A DNA stretch of 64,000 nucleotides. Source: Methylomonas rhizoryzae (GTDB lineage: Bacteria; Pseudomonadota; Gammaproteobacteria; Methylococcales; Methylomonadaceae). The position numbers and the translations under genes are program-made. The notes beneath the pieces were generated by a model that saw nothing but the letters and a program-made list of their open reading frames with translations, did not search any database and was not told the DNA's origin. Below, one piece after another: positions 1-10,267 of this stretch (position 1 is its first letter; every line of letters starts with the position of its first letter). The stretch is taken from NCBI RefSeq assembly GCF_008632455.1, contig NZ_CP043929.1:124001-188000 (forward strand), written 5' to 3'.

Positions 1-1699
1 CGGCGGCTTGCTGCTGAATCAACAAACGGATAGGCCTGTGATCCAAAAACAACCCGGTATCCAAATAATCCTCGAAGTTCACCCAAAACTTGCAGCCGCC
101 TTCTTCCACGACATGGTAGCAGCCGCGCTCGCCTAACTTTTCGTATTGATCGCTGGCTTTCTGTTTGCGCCGGACTTTCAAAAACACTTGATCGGCTGGT
201 ACCTGCATGACTTTAGGGATTTCCGCCATGGCACCCGCCAAGCGCAGATTGGCTTTGGCCGGATCTATGCTTTTAGGCGATTCGTATTCCTGTACGCTCA
301 CCCAAATCTTTTCCCCGCGGTATACGTCCACCGCCACGGCATATTCCGGCAGGTCGGCATCGTAGGCGCGATAACAACGCACGTCGTTTTGGGCGAGCCA
401 CTTGCTGAGTTTTTTCAGATTCTTGCGCAAACGGTTGCCGAACATTTCCGCTTGCGGATCTTGCTGCTCGGTTTGTGCGCGGCGATTGATCGATTCGATA
501 CGCTCTTGCTGCGACTTGGCCTTGGGTTCGAAAAATGCTTTTTCCTCGATATTGAAACGCAATAACTTGCATTCCAGCGCAGCGTTGAACAGCGTCACCG
601 GCCTTTGCGAACGCAGCCCCAAGCGAAACCCGAGTTCCGGATTGCTGATGATCATTGCCGCCCGCCAACCGACAAAGCGCTGTTTCAACACTTCGCCGAA
701 ACGGCGATACAACGCCGCGGTTTCCGCTTCATCCCCCAAGCGTTCGCCGTAGGGCGGGTTGCAGACTATCAGCCCCGGCGGCCAGCTTTCGGCCGACGCC
801 GCATCGGCTATGTCGCGCTTTTCCACGTGAATCTTGCCGGCTAGACCGGCGTTTTCGATATGCTGCAGCGCGGTCGCGACCGTGCGCCGGTCTTGGTCGA
901 AACCGGCGATGACCGGCAGTTTCGCCAAACCGGCCGCACGGCGCTGTTCGGCTTCCTCCAACAAGGTTTGCCATAACACAGCGTCATGCTGTTGCCAACC
1001 TAAAAACCCGAAATAATCGCGTCGCAAACCAGGGGCGATGTCGGCCGCCATCAACGCACCCTCCATCAGCAAGGTGCCGGAACCGCACATCGGATCCAGC
1101 AATGTGCCGCCTTGCGCGGCAATTTGGGGCCAGCCTGTACGTAGTAAAATGCCCGCCGCCAAATTCTCTTTGATCGGCGCGGTAATGGCGACGTCGCGAA
1201 AACCGCGTTTATGCAGGCTATCGCCGGATAAATCCAAACTCAGCTGAGCGACATCGTTATGCAGATATATGTTGACGCGTATCGCCGGCCGTTCGGTATC
1301 CACGCTGGGCCGTAGACCGAACTTAGTGCGCAGTTGATCGACGATGGCGTCTTTGACTTTCTGGGCGCCGAAATGGGTATGCTTGATCGCCGGGCTATTT
1401 TTAGCATTGAACGATACCGCCAGACTGGCGTCGGCCGACAAATGGCGGCTCCAGTCCGTGCGCTGCACGCCGGTGTACAAGTCTTGTTGCGACCGGACCG
1501 GAAAGCTGTCCAAGGCTAGAAATACCCGGTTAGCCACCCGCGACCACAAACACACCCGATACGCCAATGCCAAATCGCCTTGGAAACTCACTCCCGCCAT
1601 TTTTTCGTTGACTTCGGCCGCACCGAGGCCGCGCAATTCGTTGGCTAAAATGCCTTCCAAGGCTTTAGGTGCGGTGGCATAGAGTTGCAATGATTTCAT
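1..1699 (-). CDS. rlmL: Bifunctional 23S rRNA methyltransferase RlmKL, 5' 566 codons (runs off left edge)
   Basis: The encoded enzyme methylates 23S rRNA: the RlmL half makes m2G2445 and the C-terminal RlmK half makes m7G2069 (family knowledge). The reading frame begins at the ATG complementary to 1697-1699 and stays open to base 1, so the C-terminus is outside the window. A THUMP-type region covers about residues 45-155. The SAM-binding motif DPMCGSGT lies near residue 200 and the catalytic NPPYGERLG near 311-320. After a linker of about 100 residues the sequence LKVRRKQ near the left edge marks the start of the RlmK domain, which supports a fused RlmKL rather than a lone RlmL. No strong Shine-Dalgarno sequence is seen before the start. 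There is no linked gene on the same strand. Confidence 0.93.
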   Translation of the reverse strand, partial: MKSLQLYATAPKALEGILANELRGLGAAEVNEKMAGVSFQGDLALAYRVCLWSRVANRVFLALDSFPVRSQQDLYTGVQRTDWSRHLSADASLAVSFNAKNSPAIKHTHFGAQKVKDAIVDQLRTKFGLRPSVDTERPAIRVNIYLHNDVAQLSLDLSGDSLHKRGFRDVAITAPIKENLAAGILLRTGWPQIAAQGGTLLDPMCGSGTLLMEGALMAADIAPGLRRDYFGFLGWQQHDAVLWQTLLEEAEQRRAAGLAKLPVIAGFDQDRRTVATALQHIENAGLAGKIHVEKRDIADAASAESWPPGLIVCNPPYGERLGDEAETAALYRRFGEVLKQRFVGWRAAMIISNPELGFRLGLRSQRPVTLFNAALECKLLRFNIEEKAFFEPKAKSQQERIESINRRAQTEQQDPQAEMFGNRLRKNLKKLSKWLAQNDVRCYRAYDADLPEYAVAVDVYRGEKIWVSVQEYESPKSIDPAKANLRLAGAMAEIPKVMQVPADQVFLKVRRKQKASDQYEKLGERGCYHVVEEGGCKFWVNFEDYLDTGLFLDHRPIRLLIQQQAA

Positions 1700-2006
1700 T
1701 GAATGCTGCGAATGGTTAAATCGGTCGCAAAGCATACCAGCGCGCCGTCGGGAAAGGGGAGATTTTTACCCCCGCCGACACGCTTCAAAGTCGGTTATTG
1801 CCAGGATAGGTGCTTGAGCCAAAGGGGGATTGCCAAGGCCGGTAAGCCAGCGCGCTTAATGTACCGGGAGGCTTTACCAATCAAGCATTCGGGTTTATCG
1901 TCGGACAAATCCCTGTCCGGATGATTTTGGCCGAATGGGTCAACAAACAAGTTCCATTGCCTAGGAATCGCTGCTCAATATTTACAACGTGCGATCACGT
2001 CGAATC
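1700..2006. other. Intergenic gap, nothing recognised
   Basis: This 307-bp stretch separates rlmKL from the diguanylate cyclase; both genes are on the minus strand. I see no ORF with coding character, no strong hairpin and no repeat shared with the rest of the window. It probably holds the rlmKL promoter. Confidence 0.5.
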
Positions 2007-3599
2007 TTATGGAGAAGACATACCCCGATCTTGCATTTGCGGTCGAAAAACCCGTACACAATTTCTACCCTCGGCTTTGGCGTAATACATGGCGATGTCC
2101 GCGTGCTTGATCAGCGATTGGGTGTCTTCGGCGTGTTCCGGGTAAACCGCCAGACCTATGCTAGACGAGATATTTAATATCAATCCGTTGATTTCGAACG
2201 GTAAATTGAGCGCCTGTCTGAGTTTTTCCGCCACGTCCACCGCATTCTTTACCGCCGGTAAGGCTGGTAGTAGCACCACGAACTCGTCACCGCCGATACG
2301 CGCCGCCGAATCGGTTTTTCGTAGGCAGCCGCGGATACGTTCCGCGACAAATTTCAGCAGCAAATCGCCGATATTGTGGCCGTGCAGGTCGTTAACCGGT
2401 TTGAATTTATCCAAATCGATAAACATCAAAGCCACCATATTGCCGGTAAGTTCGGCTTCAGTCTGCGCCTGTTGCAATCTATCCAAGATCAACGACCTGT
2501 TCGGCAAGCCGGTTAACGCATCGTGATAGGCCATATGTTCGACGTGGTCTTCCTTGAGTTTGCGTTCCGTGATGTCGTAAAACCACGCTAATATTGCCGC
2601 TTTGTGTTGATATTCTATGGGCGAATAAGAAGCCAAGGTCCATTTTGTCCAACTTTGTCCATCGAGCGAACGTAGTTCCAGCAATTTATTACTGATCTGG
2701 GTACCCGCACGAATGTGTTCCGACACCGCTGTATAATCTTCGGGTTTGGCATAGTAGTCGACGGGGGAGACTCCGACGATCTGTTCCGGCGAAGCTTCGA
2801 TCAACGCCAAATAACTTTGATTGACGAATAAGATCCGGTTGTCCGCCGCATCGGCAATGCAGGTCGCGATGGGACTGTTTTCCAGCATCTGCCGCAGTTT
2901 GGTTTCGTTCTCGGTGGCGATGTGCTGCAAGCGAAAATTTTCTTCCAACTGCAGCGCGGAGTGTCGGGCACTTGCTGCCAGAAAAAACAAAAACAGCGAA
3001 CTCATGACACTCATGCCCAAGGACGCGCTGCCGCCTAGATTGGCGAGAAAAAACGTATGCGGCAACAAAACCGCAATCAAAAACCCGTTGATGGTCAGGC
3101 GATCTACCGCCAGCGACGATGCGGCGCCGGCGCATAAGCCTATCAGAACGAAAGACACGTAAAAGATATGCCCGGTATTGCCGGGCGGCGCCAACACCAC
3201 GCCGCCTATTCCCCAAACCGTACCGGCAAGCACGGCGCCGATGCGAAACAGCAACAACCAGCGGCGCATGGCCGCGTGACTGCTTTCGTTCGCGCTTCGC
3301 CGCCATGCCGCGAATAATACCGCCCTAGCGCTCAGCACCAGCGTCAAGGCCAAAGACCATGCGGTCAGGCGTTCCGGATCGATAACCGTGGCCTGAACCG
3401 TCACCAGAATAAACGCCAACATGCCGCTGACGCCGATGGATACAGGCAGATTGGCATACAGCAGGCGCACGCGCAGGGCTTGCAAACTCTCGGCATGCAA
3501 ACTGAGTTGCGGATAATTTCTAAAAACGGAGGGGGTTAGAAAGGTAGCGACCGAAAAAGACGCCGTATCCGCGTTGCGATTTGTCGATGTTTTAACCAC
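2007..3599 (-). CDS. Membrane-anchored PAS-GGDEF diguanylate cyclase
   Basis: The protein (530 aa) is predicted to make cyclic di-GMP from two GTP at the inner membrane. Residues about 48-210 contain six to seven hydrophobic segments forming a MASE-like membrane sensor. A PAS domain follows at about 232-345, ending in the typical DITERK sequence, and a GGDEF domain fills 350-520. The catalytic GGDEF motif is intact at 436-440 and is preceded by an inhibitory I-site RxxD (RKTD, 427-430) at the usual five-residue spacing, so an active, product-inhibited enzyme is expected. There is no EAL domain. It stands alone between unrelated genes, and its input signal cannot be read from the sequence. Confidence 0.9.
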   Translation of the reverse strand: MVKTSTNRNADTASFSVATFLTPSVFRNYPQLSLHAESLQALRVRLLYANLPVSIGVSGMLAFILVTVQATVIDPERLTAWSLALTLVLSARAVLFAAWRRSANESSHAAMRRWLLLFRIGAVLAGTVWGIGGVVLAPPGNTGHIFYVSFVLIGLCAGAASSLAVDRLTINGFLIAVLLPHTFFLANLGGSASLGMSVMSSLFLFFLAASARHSALQLEENFRLQHIATENETKLRQMLENSPIATCIADAADNRILFVNQSYLALIEASPEQIVGVSPVDYYAKPEDYTAVSEHIRAGTQISNKLLELRSLDGQSWTKWTLASYSPIEYQHKAAILAWFYDITERKLKEDHVEHMAYHDALTGLPNRSLILDRLQQAQTEAELTGNMVALMFIDLDKFKPVNDLHGHNIGDLLLKFVAERIRGCLRKTDSAARIGGDEFVVLLPALPAVKNAVDVAEKLRQALNLPFEINGLILNISSSIGLAVYPEHAEDTQSLIKHADIAMYYAKAEGRNCVRVFRPQMQDRGMSSP

Positions 3600-3895
3600 A
3601 GCTTGTCATGCCCTTAGAACCATTTGATCACCCAATAACAACAAGCGCCCGACCGCCGTCCGAAGAGTTAAACATAGCATCATACCCATATCTTTCGCGG
3701 TTACAGCGAGTGATGTTTACCAAGCGAATCGGGGTACCGCGCTAAGGCACCAAAGAAGCGGCACCGATCCGGTTCGACAGCGGCCGATGCAAATCGGGCC
3801 GAGGGCCAGCCCGGCGGAAGCCGTCCATCCGGCTGCGCCCGCTATTAGCCAGCCTATTCCGGCGGATCGCCAGCGGCCGCTTGGCTAGACACCGC
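3600..3895. other. Intergenic gap, nothing recognised
   Basis: About 296 bp of GC-rich sequence lie between the diguanylate cyclase and the broken membrane-protein gene. No ORF, repeat or RNA gene is supported. Confidence 0.45.
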
Positions 3896-5481
3896 TTACA
3901 GCAACCATCTCAAGCTGTAAGGCACTAGATTACGCAAGGCGCATAGCGCCCAGGCCAAAAGGCACAGGGCGAAGATAAGGCTGAGTAAACGGTGGCCGAA
4001 CAGGTAATCGGCGAAATCCTCGGCGTCGATCTTGCCCAACGCGGTGCCCTTCAGCACCTGCGTAACCCAGGCTCTGGCGTTTGCGGCATCCGGCCCTATG
4101 CTATCGGCCCACAGCCCGGCCAGGCCCAAACTCCAGTGCAGCAGGGTCGGCAGGACGTTGGTGGCGGCCAACAGCAACAGCCACATGACCGAGGACGGAT
4201 CGGCGTTGAACTGCTCGATTACAGCTTTCGGCTCCACCCCCCAACCCAGCCAGCGCAGCAAGCACAACAGGCCGGCTGCGGCGAAGTACAATGCGGCCAC
4301 CAATACCACCGCCACCGCCGCGTCTGCCGCCCACCACGCCAGCCGCCCACCACGCCAGCCGCCATTTGTCCCGCCGCATCAGGCCCAGGAAATACTGGGT
4401 AGCGCCGACCGACAGATAATCGCACACCGCGTTCAGTAGCGGCAGCCAGCCGAGGAAAAATAGCAAAACAAAACTTGGTCTATCCACTGTTGCCCAATCT
4501 GTTTGGATCCCAGAGGATAAATGCTCTAGCCATAGGGGCATGGAAGACACGCCTATTAACCAACAAATCAATAAGCTCGACAAACGAAATGAATGTTTGA
4601 AATTAACGAATGAAAACTCGCCGCTCCTTGTTTGAACCTTTGTATTTCTCAAAAATGAAAGGCAAACGACGCCGAAAACGACAGAAACCGCTGTAAACAC
4701 AGCCGCTCTAATATCGGTTACATTATGGACGGCTCCCGCGTATACGAAGACGGATACTATGATTACCGTACTAACGCCGATGAACAACTCAGCCATAAAC
4801 TTGGCGACTATTAAAGCTACAGTCACAGCGAAAATGACATTTACCGCTAATAAATAATCAAGTTCATCAACGAACAAACTTAATTCAATCAGCATAATGC
4901 CAACGGCAAGAACCAAAAAACAAAATACAAGCCAAATACGTTCGCCACAACGATGAGTTACCCATTGGTATGCAAAGTTAGCGCCATCGGCAAAACCACT
5001 AACACGCGCGTTGGCCAATCCAAATTGTCTGGTAATAAGGCAACTTTGCCCAACTTGCCGGAAGCCACGCAAATCCACGGCAACAACCAAAACAGCAGGG
5101 TATAAGCCACCGCGTAGTTTAAGGCTTTCGCGAAAGCCGCCGGCACGAACGGCAGCGGATGGTATAAGGCCGCTAATACTTGTTGCGCCGTATCAGCGGC
5201 GCTGCGGCCGGCGGCGATTTGGGAGATGCGAGCGCGGTATTTGATGCCGTAATCGACGTAGTTACGGCCGTTTTCATCCGGGCGTTCCTTTTGTAATGCT
5301 TCTGCCAACGTTTTGCGCCTGGGCAACCAACTGCTGCCCAAGCCGGTAGCTGTAGAACGTACAAAATCAGCCATATCGCGGTTAGCGTCAACGCAACGGC
5401 AAACAGCCAATCGGTTTGCCAAAGATTTAAATACCCGCCCCATAATCGGTTTTCGGTTTCCTCTAGCGTTGTCATGGCCAT
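3896..5481 (-). pseudogene. Membrane-protein gene broken by three frameshifts
   Basis: Four consecutive minus-strand reading frames together look like one multi-spanning membrane protein of roughly 520-530 residues. Segment 1 starts near 5481 (MAMTTLEETENRLWGG), segment 2 takes over near 5340, segment 3 near 4960-5000, and segment 4 runs from about 4330 to the stop at 3896. The last junction is explained exactly by a 16-bp tandem duplication (4329-4360): removing one copy restores a continuous frame reading WRLAWWAADAAVAVVLVAAL. The other two junctions have no obvious repeat. Hydrophobic segments dominate all four pieces. I do not recognise the family. The gene may be a true pseudogene, or some indels may be sequencing errors; the perfect duplication argues for at least one real mutation. 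Confidence 0.7.
4329..4360. repeat. 16-bp perfect tandem duplication (frameshifting)
   Basis: The unit GCCCACCACGCCAGCC occurs twice head to tail at 4329-4344 and 4345-4360. Sixteen is not a multiple of three, so the extra copy shifts the frame of the membrane-protein gene that crosses it on the minus strand. Confidence 0.9.
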
Positions 5482-5722
5482 GCCGTCGAATTTCGAATAC
5501 CTGGATTTTACCTGCTACCCGGCTTATTCGGGCAAGCTTGCGATTTGCCCGCCCGTATCTGCCCGTAAAGCTCAGCCGACCGGCATTGATCACAGGCCGG
5601 CAACAGCCGTCATATCGGCAGGGAATGCCAATGTCTAGTGCACAGGGATTTGAAAGCACGGCGCCTACCGCTTGAGTTGCCGGTCAAAGAGACGAGAACA
5701 AGCCGCTTCCTTGCAGTTTGGG

Positions 5723-5743
5723 TTCCGGCATTCTCTGCCGGAA
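5723..5743. other. Perfect 8-bp stem hairpin downstream of aceF
   Basis: TTCCGGCA (5723-5730) and TGCCGGAA (5736-5743) form a perfect stem with a TTCTC loop. It lies 117 bp past the aceF stop, in a 378-bp gap (5482-5859) with no gene. There is no T-run on the minus strand, so it is a weak candidate terminator or simply a palindrome. Confidence 0.4.
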
Positions 5744-5859
5744 CGGCGGTCTGAAACGATAGCCGATCGATCTGAAATTGCCGGTAGCGCAATTTAAGGG
5801 CGAAAACCCGAACTGCAGCGGCGGCCTTACGCCGAATCTCGGATCAGGCCGAGTGGGTT

Positions 5860-7149
5860 TTACAGCAACAAACGGCGAATATCCGCCAGGTTGGCCTTCA
5901 AGGCCTCCATGAAGCGGGCGCCTTCGGCGCCGTCGATGACGCGGTGGTCGTAGGTAATATCCAGCGGCAACATTAGCTTGGGCTCGAATTCCTTGCCGTT
6001 CCAGACCGGTTGTACCTTGGAGCGGGTGACGCCCAAAATAGCCACTTCCGGGGCGTTGACGATAGGGGTGAACGCGGTGCCGCCGATGCCGCCCAGACTG
6101 GAAATGGTCATGCAACCGCCTTGCATGTCGGCCGGTTTCAATTTACCCAGCCGGGCCAGTTCGCTGACCTCGGCCAGTTCTTTGGACAGTTGGAAGATAC
6201 CTTTTTTATCGACGTCGCGAATCACCGGCACCACCAGGCCGTTGGGCGTATCGACGGCGATGCCGAGGTGGTAATACTTTTTCAAATACAGCTTGTCGCC
6301 TTCCGGAGACAGCGAGCTGTTGAAGGATGGAAACTTTTGCAGCGCCGCCACCAAGGCTTTCATGATGAACACCAGGCCGGTGACTTTGATGCCGTCCTTG
6401 CCTTGGCCGGCATTGACCGCCTTGCGGAAGTCTTCCATCTCGTCGATGGCGACTTCGTCGTGGTAGGTTACCAGCGGCAGGTTCAGCCAGACTCGGGTCA
6501 GATTCTGGCCGGTCAGGCGTTTGATTTTACTGAGCGGCTTTTCCTCGATTTCGCCGAATTGGCTGAAATCCACGGCCGGAATCGCCGGAATGCCGGCCCC
6601 GCCGCCGCTGCTAGCGGTCGCGCCGGAGCTCATGACTTGCTTGACGAAGTTCTTGACGTCTTCCTGCAAAATTCTGCCCTTGCGACCGCTGCCGGCCTGA
6701 ATTTTGCTTAGGTCTACTCCGAGTTCGCGGGCGAACAGGCGCACGCTGGGCGTGGCGTGCGGTTTAACGCCTTCGCTGCCGGCTACGGCTACCGGAGCCG
6801 GTTGGGCGGCCGGTTCGACCGGTTTGGGCGCTTCCGCGACCGGCGCGGGTGTTGGCGCCGGTTCGGCTGCTGGTGCAGGTGCCGGCTTTGCAGTCGCTGC
6901 TATCGCTTCGCCGACTTCCACGGTGGCGATCAAGGTACCTTCGGCGACTTTATCGCCCGGTTTGATATGTACGGCTTTGATCACGCCGGCGGCGCTGGAC
7001 GGTAAATCCATCGTCGCCTTGTCGGTTTCCATCACCGCCAGGGTTTGTTCGACGGCGACCAGGTCGCCGGGTTTGACCAATACCTCGACGATATCGATTT
7101 CCGGCACGTTGCCGACGTCGGGGACTTTTACTTCAACTAAAGAACTCAT
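5860..7149 (-). CDS. aceF: Dihydrolipoamide acetyltransferase, pyruvate dehydrogenase E2
   Basis: This is the E2 core of the pyruvate dehydrogenase complex. It carries the acetyl group on a lipoyl-lysine and passes it to CoA. One N-terminal lipoyl domain covers residues 1-80 with the lipoylated lysine in METDKATMD. An Ala/Pro-rich linker follows (about 85-125), then a peripheral subunit-binding domain near 130-170 with VRLFARELGVDL, then the catalytic domain ending in the active-site DHRVIDGAEGA. With one lipoyl domain and 429 aa it is a short E2; Escherichia coli AceF has three lipoyl domains. It lies 123 bp downstream of aceE on the same strand and is very likely cotranscribed with it. Confidence 0.95.
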   Translation of the reverse strand: MSSLVEVKVPDVGNVPEIDIVEVLVKPGDLVAVEQTLAVMETDKATMDLPSSAAGVIKAVHIKPGDKVAEGTLIATVEVGEAIAATAKPAPAPAAEPAPTPAPVAEAPKPVEPAAQPAPVAVAGSEGVKPHATPSVRLFARELGVDLSKIQAGSGRKGRILQEDVKNFVKQVMSSGATASSGGGAGIPAIPAVDFSQFGEIEEKPLSKIKRLTGQNLTRVWLNLPLVTYHDEVAIDEMEDFRKAVNAGQGKDGIKVTGLVFIMKALVAALQKFPSFNSSLSPEGDKLYLKKYYHLGIAVDTPNGLVVPVIRDVDKKGIFQLSKELAEVSELARLGKLKPADMQGGCMTISSLGGIGGTAFTPIVNAPEVAILGVTRSKVQPVWNGKEFEPKLMLPLDITYDHRVIDGAEGARFMEALKANLADIRRLLL

Positions 7150-7272
7150 GGGTCGATTTCCGTTATTGTCGTCGCATGTCGAATGGAATGACCTCGCCCC
7201 GACCGCCGCTCACCGGCATTAGCCGGTTGGCAACGGGAAAGGCGGGTTCGATACGCAAGGTATCGGGCATGG

Positions 7273-9945
7273 TTAAATCAGCCAAGGGGCGGTGGCGTCT
7301 GGGTCGATACCGTATTTGGCGATGGCGACGTCGACTTTGGCCGCGTCGAATTCGCCGGCTTGCGCCAGTGCGTTCAAGGCTGCCACCGCGACGTGGTATC
7401 TGTCTACTTCGAAGAATTTGCGTAAGTTGGCGCGAGTGTCGGAACGGCCGAAGCCGTCGGTGCCCAGCACGGTATACGGCCGTTTAACCCACGGCCGGAT
7501 TTGTTCGGCGAAACTGCGCATGTAGTCGGTCGCCGCAATGACCGGACCGATTGCGTCTTGCAAGCAACGTTCGACGTGCGGCACGCGTGCGGTCTCGGTC
7601 GGATGCAGGCGGTTCCAACGCTCGCAGCTGTAGCCGTCGCGGGCCAGTTCGGTGAAGCTCGGGCAGCTCCACAAGTCGGCGTCTACCCCCCAGTCGTCGT
7701 GCAGCAATTGGGCGGCATATATCACTTCGATGAAGATGGTGCCGGAACCCATTAACTGTACCCTTGGTTTATGGCTATGCGGACCGGGTTTGAACAAGTA
7801 CATGCCTTTGAGAATGTTGGCTTCCGAACCCTCGACCAAGGCCGCCTGCTCGTAGTTTTCGTTCATCAAGGTAATGTAATAGAAGATATCTTCTTGCTCC
7901 ACGTACATACGGCGCAAGCCGTCGTGGATGATCACCGCCAATTCGCAGGCGAAGGTCGGGTCGTAAGAGTAGCAGTTCGGCACGCTGGCGGACATCAGAT
8001 GGCTGTGGCCGTCTTCGTGCTGCAGGCCTTCGCCGTTCAGCGTGGTGCGGCCTGCGGTACCGCCCAGCAGGAAGCCGCGGGTACGTTGGTCGGCGGCGGC
8101 CCAGATCAGGTCGCCCACCCGCTGGAAGCCGAACATCGAGTAGTAGATAAAGAACGGGATCATCGGCACGCCATGGGTCGAATACGAGGTACCCGCCGCG
8201 ATCCAGTCGCACAAGCCGCCGGCTTCGTTGATGCCTTCCTGCAACACTTGGCCGTGCTTGTCTTCCTTGTAGAACATCAGCTGCTCGGCGTCTTGCGGCG
8301 TGTACAGCTGACCGACCTGCGACCAGATGCCTAGTTGACGGAACATGCCTTCCATGCCGAAGGTGCGCGATTCGTCCGGCACGATGGGGACCACGCGTTT
8401 GCCGATTTGTTTGTCTTTAACCAGTACGTTCAGGATGCGCACGAAAGCCATGGTCGTGGAAATTTCGTGACCTTCGCCGGTGCCTTCCAACAAGGCTTTG
8501 AAGGCGGACAAAGCCGGAATTTCCAGCGAGTGGGATTTGGCCCGACGCGACGGCAGGAAACCGCCCAGATCGGCGCGGCGTTGGCGCAGGTATTTGAATT
8601 CTTCCGAGTCTTCCGCGAAACGGATGTAAGGCAGGTTAGGCAGCTCTTCATCGCTGATCGGTAGTTGGTAGCGGTCGCGCACGGCCTTGATCGATTCCAC
8701 GCTCATCTTCTTTTGCTGATGGCTGGTATTTTGTGCCTGGCCGGAATCTCCCATGCCATACCCTTTGATGGTTTTGGCCAAAATTACGGTAGGCTGGCCG
8801 TTGTGTTTTACCGCCGCGTTGAAGGCGGTAAACACCTTGATCGGATCGTGGCCGCCGCGGTTCAATTCCCAAATGTCGCGGTCGGTGTAGTCTTTGACCA
8901 GCTCCTGCAATTCCGGGGAATTGAAGAATTTTTCCCGCACGTAAGCGCCGTCTTTGGATTTGAAGGTTTGGTAATCGCCGTCTACGCATTCCATCATGCG
9001 CTTAACCACCAAGCCTTTTTTGTCGCGGGCGATGATGGGATCCCAACGCCGGCCCCAGATCACTTTGATGACGTTCCAGTTGGCGCCGCGGAAGTTGCTT
9101 TCGAGCTCTTGAATGATCTTGCCGTTGCCGCGAACCGGGCCGTCCAACCGCTGCAAGTTGCAGTTGATCACGAAAATCAGATTATCCAGTTTTTCCCGGC
9201 CGGCCATGCCGATAGCGCCCAAAGTTTCCGGTTCGTCGCATTCGCCGTCGCCCAAAAACGCCCAGACTTTGCGGCCGTCGGTGTTGGCCAGGCCGCGGTC
9301 TTGGATGTAGCGCATGAAACGGGCTTGATAAATCGCCATGATGGGGCCTAGACCCATCGATACCGTTGGGAATTGCCAGAACTCCGGCATCAGCCAAGGA
9401 TGCGGGTAAGAGGACAAACCGTTGCCGCCGACTTCTTGCCGAAAACTATCCAGTTCCGCTTCGCTCAAACGACCCAATAAATAGGCGTGGGCATACATGC
9501 CCGGCGCCGAATGGCCTTGAGAAAACACCAAGTCCCCGCCGTGTTTGTCTGAAGGGGCGTTCCAAAAATGGTTTTGCCCCACGTCGTATAGCGTGGTGGC
9601 CGAGGCGAAACTGGCGATGTGACCGCCGACATTGGTATGCTTGTTGGCGCGCAGCACCATCATCATCGCATTCCAGCGGACATAGGAGCGGATGGTGCGT
9701 TCGATGTCGAAATTGCCGGGAAATTTGGGTTGCTTGTCGACCGGGATGGTGTTGACGTAAGGCGTATTGGCGGAAAACGGGATATCCAAGCCCGCTTGCC
9801 GCGCGGTGCTGAGCAAGGTCTCTATCAAAAAGCTGGCGCGTTCGCTACCCTCTTTTTCGATGACCGCTTGCAAAGCCTCCATCCATTCTTGAGTTTCCGC
9901 GGGATCAATATCGTGTTTGGCGACGTTGTCGGTATTGTTGGTCAT
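7273..9945 (-). CDS. aceE: Pyruvate dehydrogenase E1 component, homodimeric type
   Basis: The product (890 aa) uses thiamine diphosphate to decarboxylate pyruvate and load the acetyl group onto E2. The length matches the homodimeric gammaproteobacterial E1. The thiamine diphosphate/Mg motif is visible as GDGECDEPE, followed further on by NCNLQRLDGPVRGNGKIIQ. The conserved FSQGHSAPGMYAHA segment is near the N-terminus. A purine-rich AGGTTGCGAA precedes the ATG. It is followed by aceF, and lpdA lies about 2.4 kb upstream of it, beyond selO and a lipoprotein gene. Confidence 0.96.
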   Translation of the reverse strand: MTNNTDNVAKHDIDPAETQEWMEALQAVIEKEGSERASFLIETLLSTARQAGLDIPFSANTPYVNTIPVDKQPKFPGNFDIERTIRSYVRWNAMMMVLRANKHTNVGGHIASFASATTLYDVGQNHFWNAPSDKHGGDLVFSQGHSAPGMYAHAYLLGRLSEAELDSFRQEVGGNGLSSYPHPWLMPEFWQFPTVSMGLGPIMAIYQARFMRYIQDRGLANTDGRKVWAFLGDGECDEPETLGAIGMAGREKLDNLIFVINCNLQRLDGPVRGNGKIIQELESNFRGANWNVIKVIWGRRWDPIIARDKKGLVVKRMMECVDGDYQTFKSKDGAYVREKFFNSPELQELVKDYTDRDIWELNRGGHDPIKVFTAFNAAVKHNGQPTVILAKTIKGYGMGDSGQAQNTSHQQKKMSVESIKAVRDRYQLPISDEELPNLPYIRFAEDSEEFKYLRQRRADLGGFLPSRRAKSHSLEIPALSAFKALLEGTGEGHEISTTMAFVRILNVLVKDKQIGKRVVPIVPDESRTFGMEGMFRQLGIWSQVGQLYTPQDAEQLMFYKEDKHGQVLQEGINEAGGLCDWIAAGTSYSTHGVPMIPFFIYYSMFGFQRVGDLIWAAADQRTRGFLLGGTAGRTTLNGEGLQHEDGHSHLMSASVPNCYSYDPTFACELAVIIHDGLRRMYVEQEDIFYYITLMNENYEQAALVEGSEANILKGMYLFKPGPHSHKPRVQLMGSGTIFIEVIYAAQLLHDDWGVDADLWSCPSFTELARDGYSCERWNRLHPTETARVPHVERCLQDAIGPVIAATDYMRSFAEQIRPWVKRPYTVLGTDGFGRSDTRANLRKFFEVDRYHVAVAALNALAQAGEFDAAKVDVAIAKYGIDPDATAPWLI

Positions 9946-10267
9946 TTCGCAACCTGGAAGATCATTAGCTTAGCCTGAAAAGGATACCTGAATTACCGGG
10001 CTTCAGCATCTTTTTTGTCCCCCCAAGGTTCGCATCGCGGCCTTCCGTTGGGAAACGGCCGGTCGGCGACTTTAGAACAAAGGTTTTTCCGCATCCGGTA
10101 ATGTCAAGCGCTCGAAGTGATGTGTGAGACTAAGGCTTCCTGCCGTCGGCAATGGTGAACCGCGCATTGCCGGGATCGATGCGATTTTGCATCGCACTGC
10201 TGGAAATAGCGTAACGCCAACCAACCGCCCTGCCAAGCGTGTAGCGCCGGGTTGCGTAAAACAGCCG
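9946..10267. other. Intergenic region upstream of aceE
   Basis: This 322-bp stretch lies between selO and aceE, both on the minus strand, and should carry the aceEF promoter. A small stem (CCGTT/AACGG near 10044-10057) could act in selO termination but has no T-run. No PdhR-type operator could be recognised with confidence. Confidence 0.4.

Noticed and set aside
5723..5743. Intrinsic terminator for aceF
   Set aside because: The stem is perfect but no T-run follows on the minus strand, so it is listed only as a hairpin.
8665..9351. 228-aa plus-strand ORF across aceE
   Set aside because: It is antisense to strongly conserved aceE codons and has no motif; a shadow of GC-rich coding sequence.
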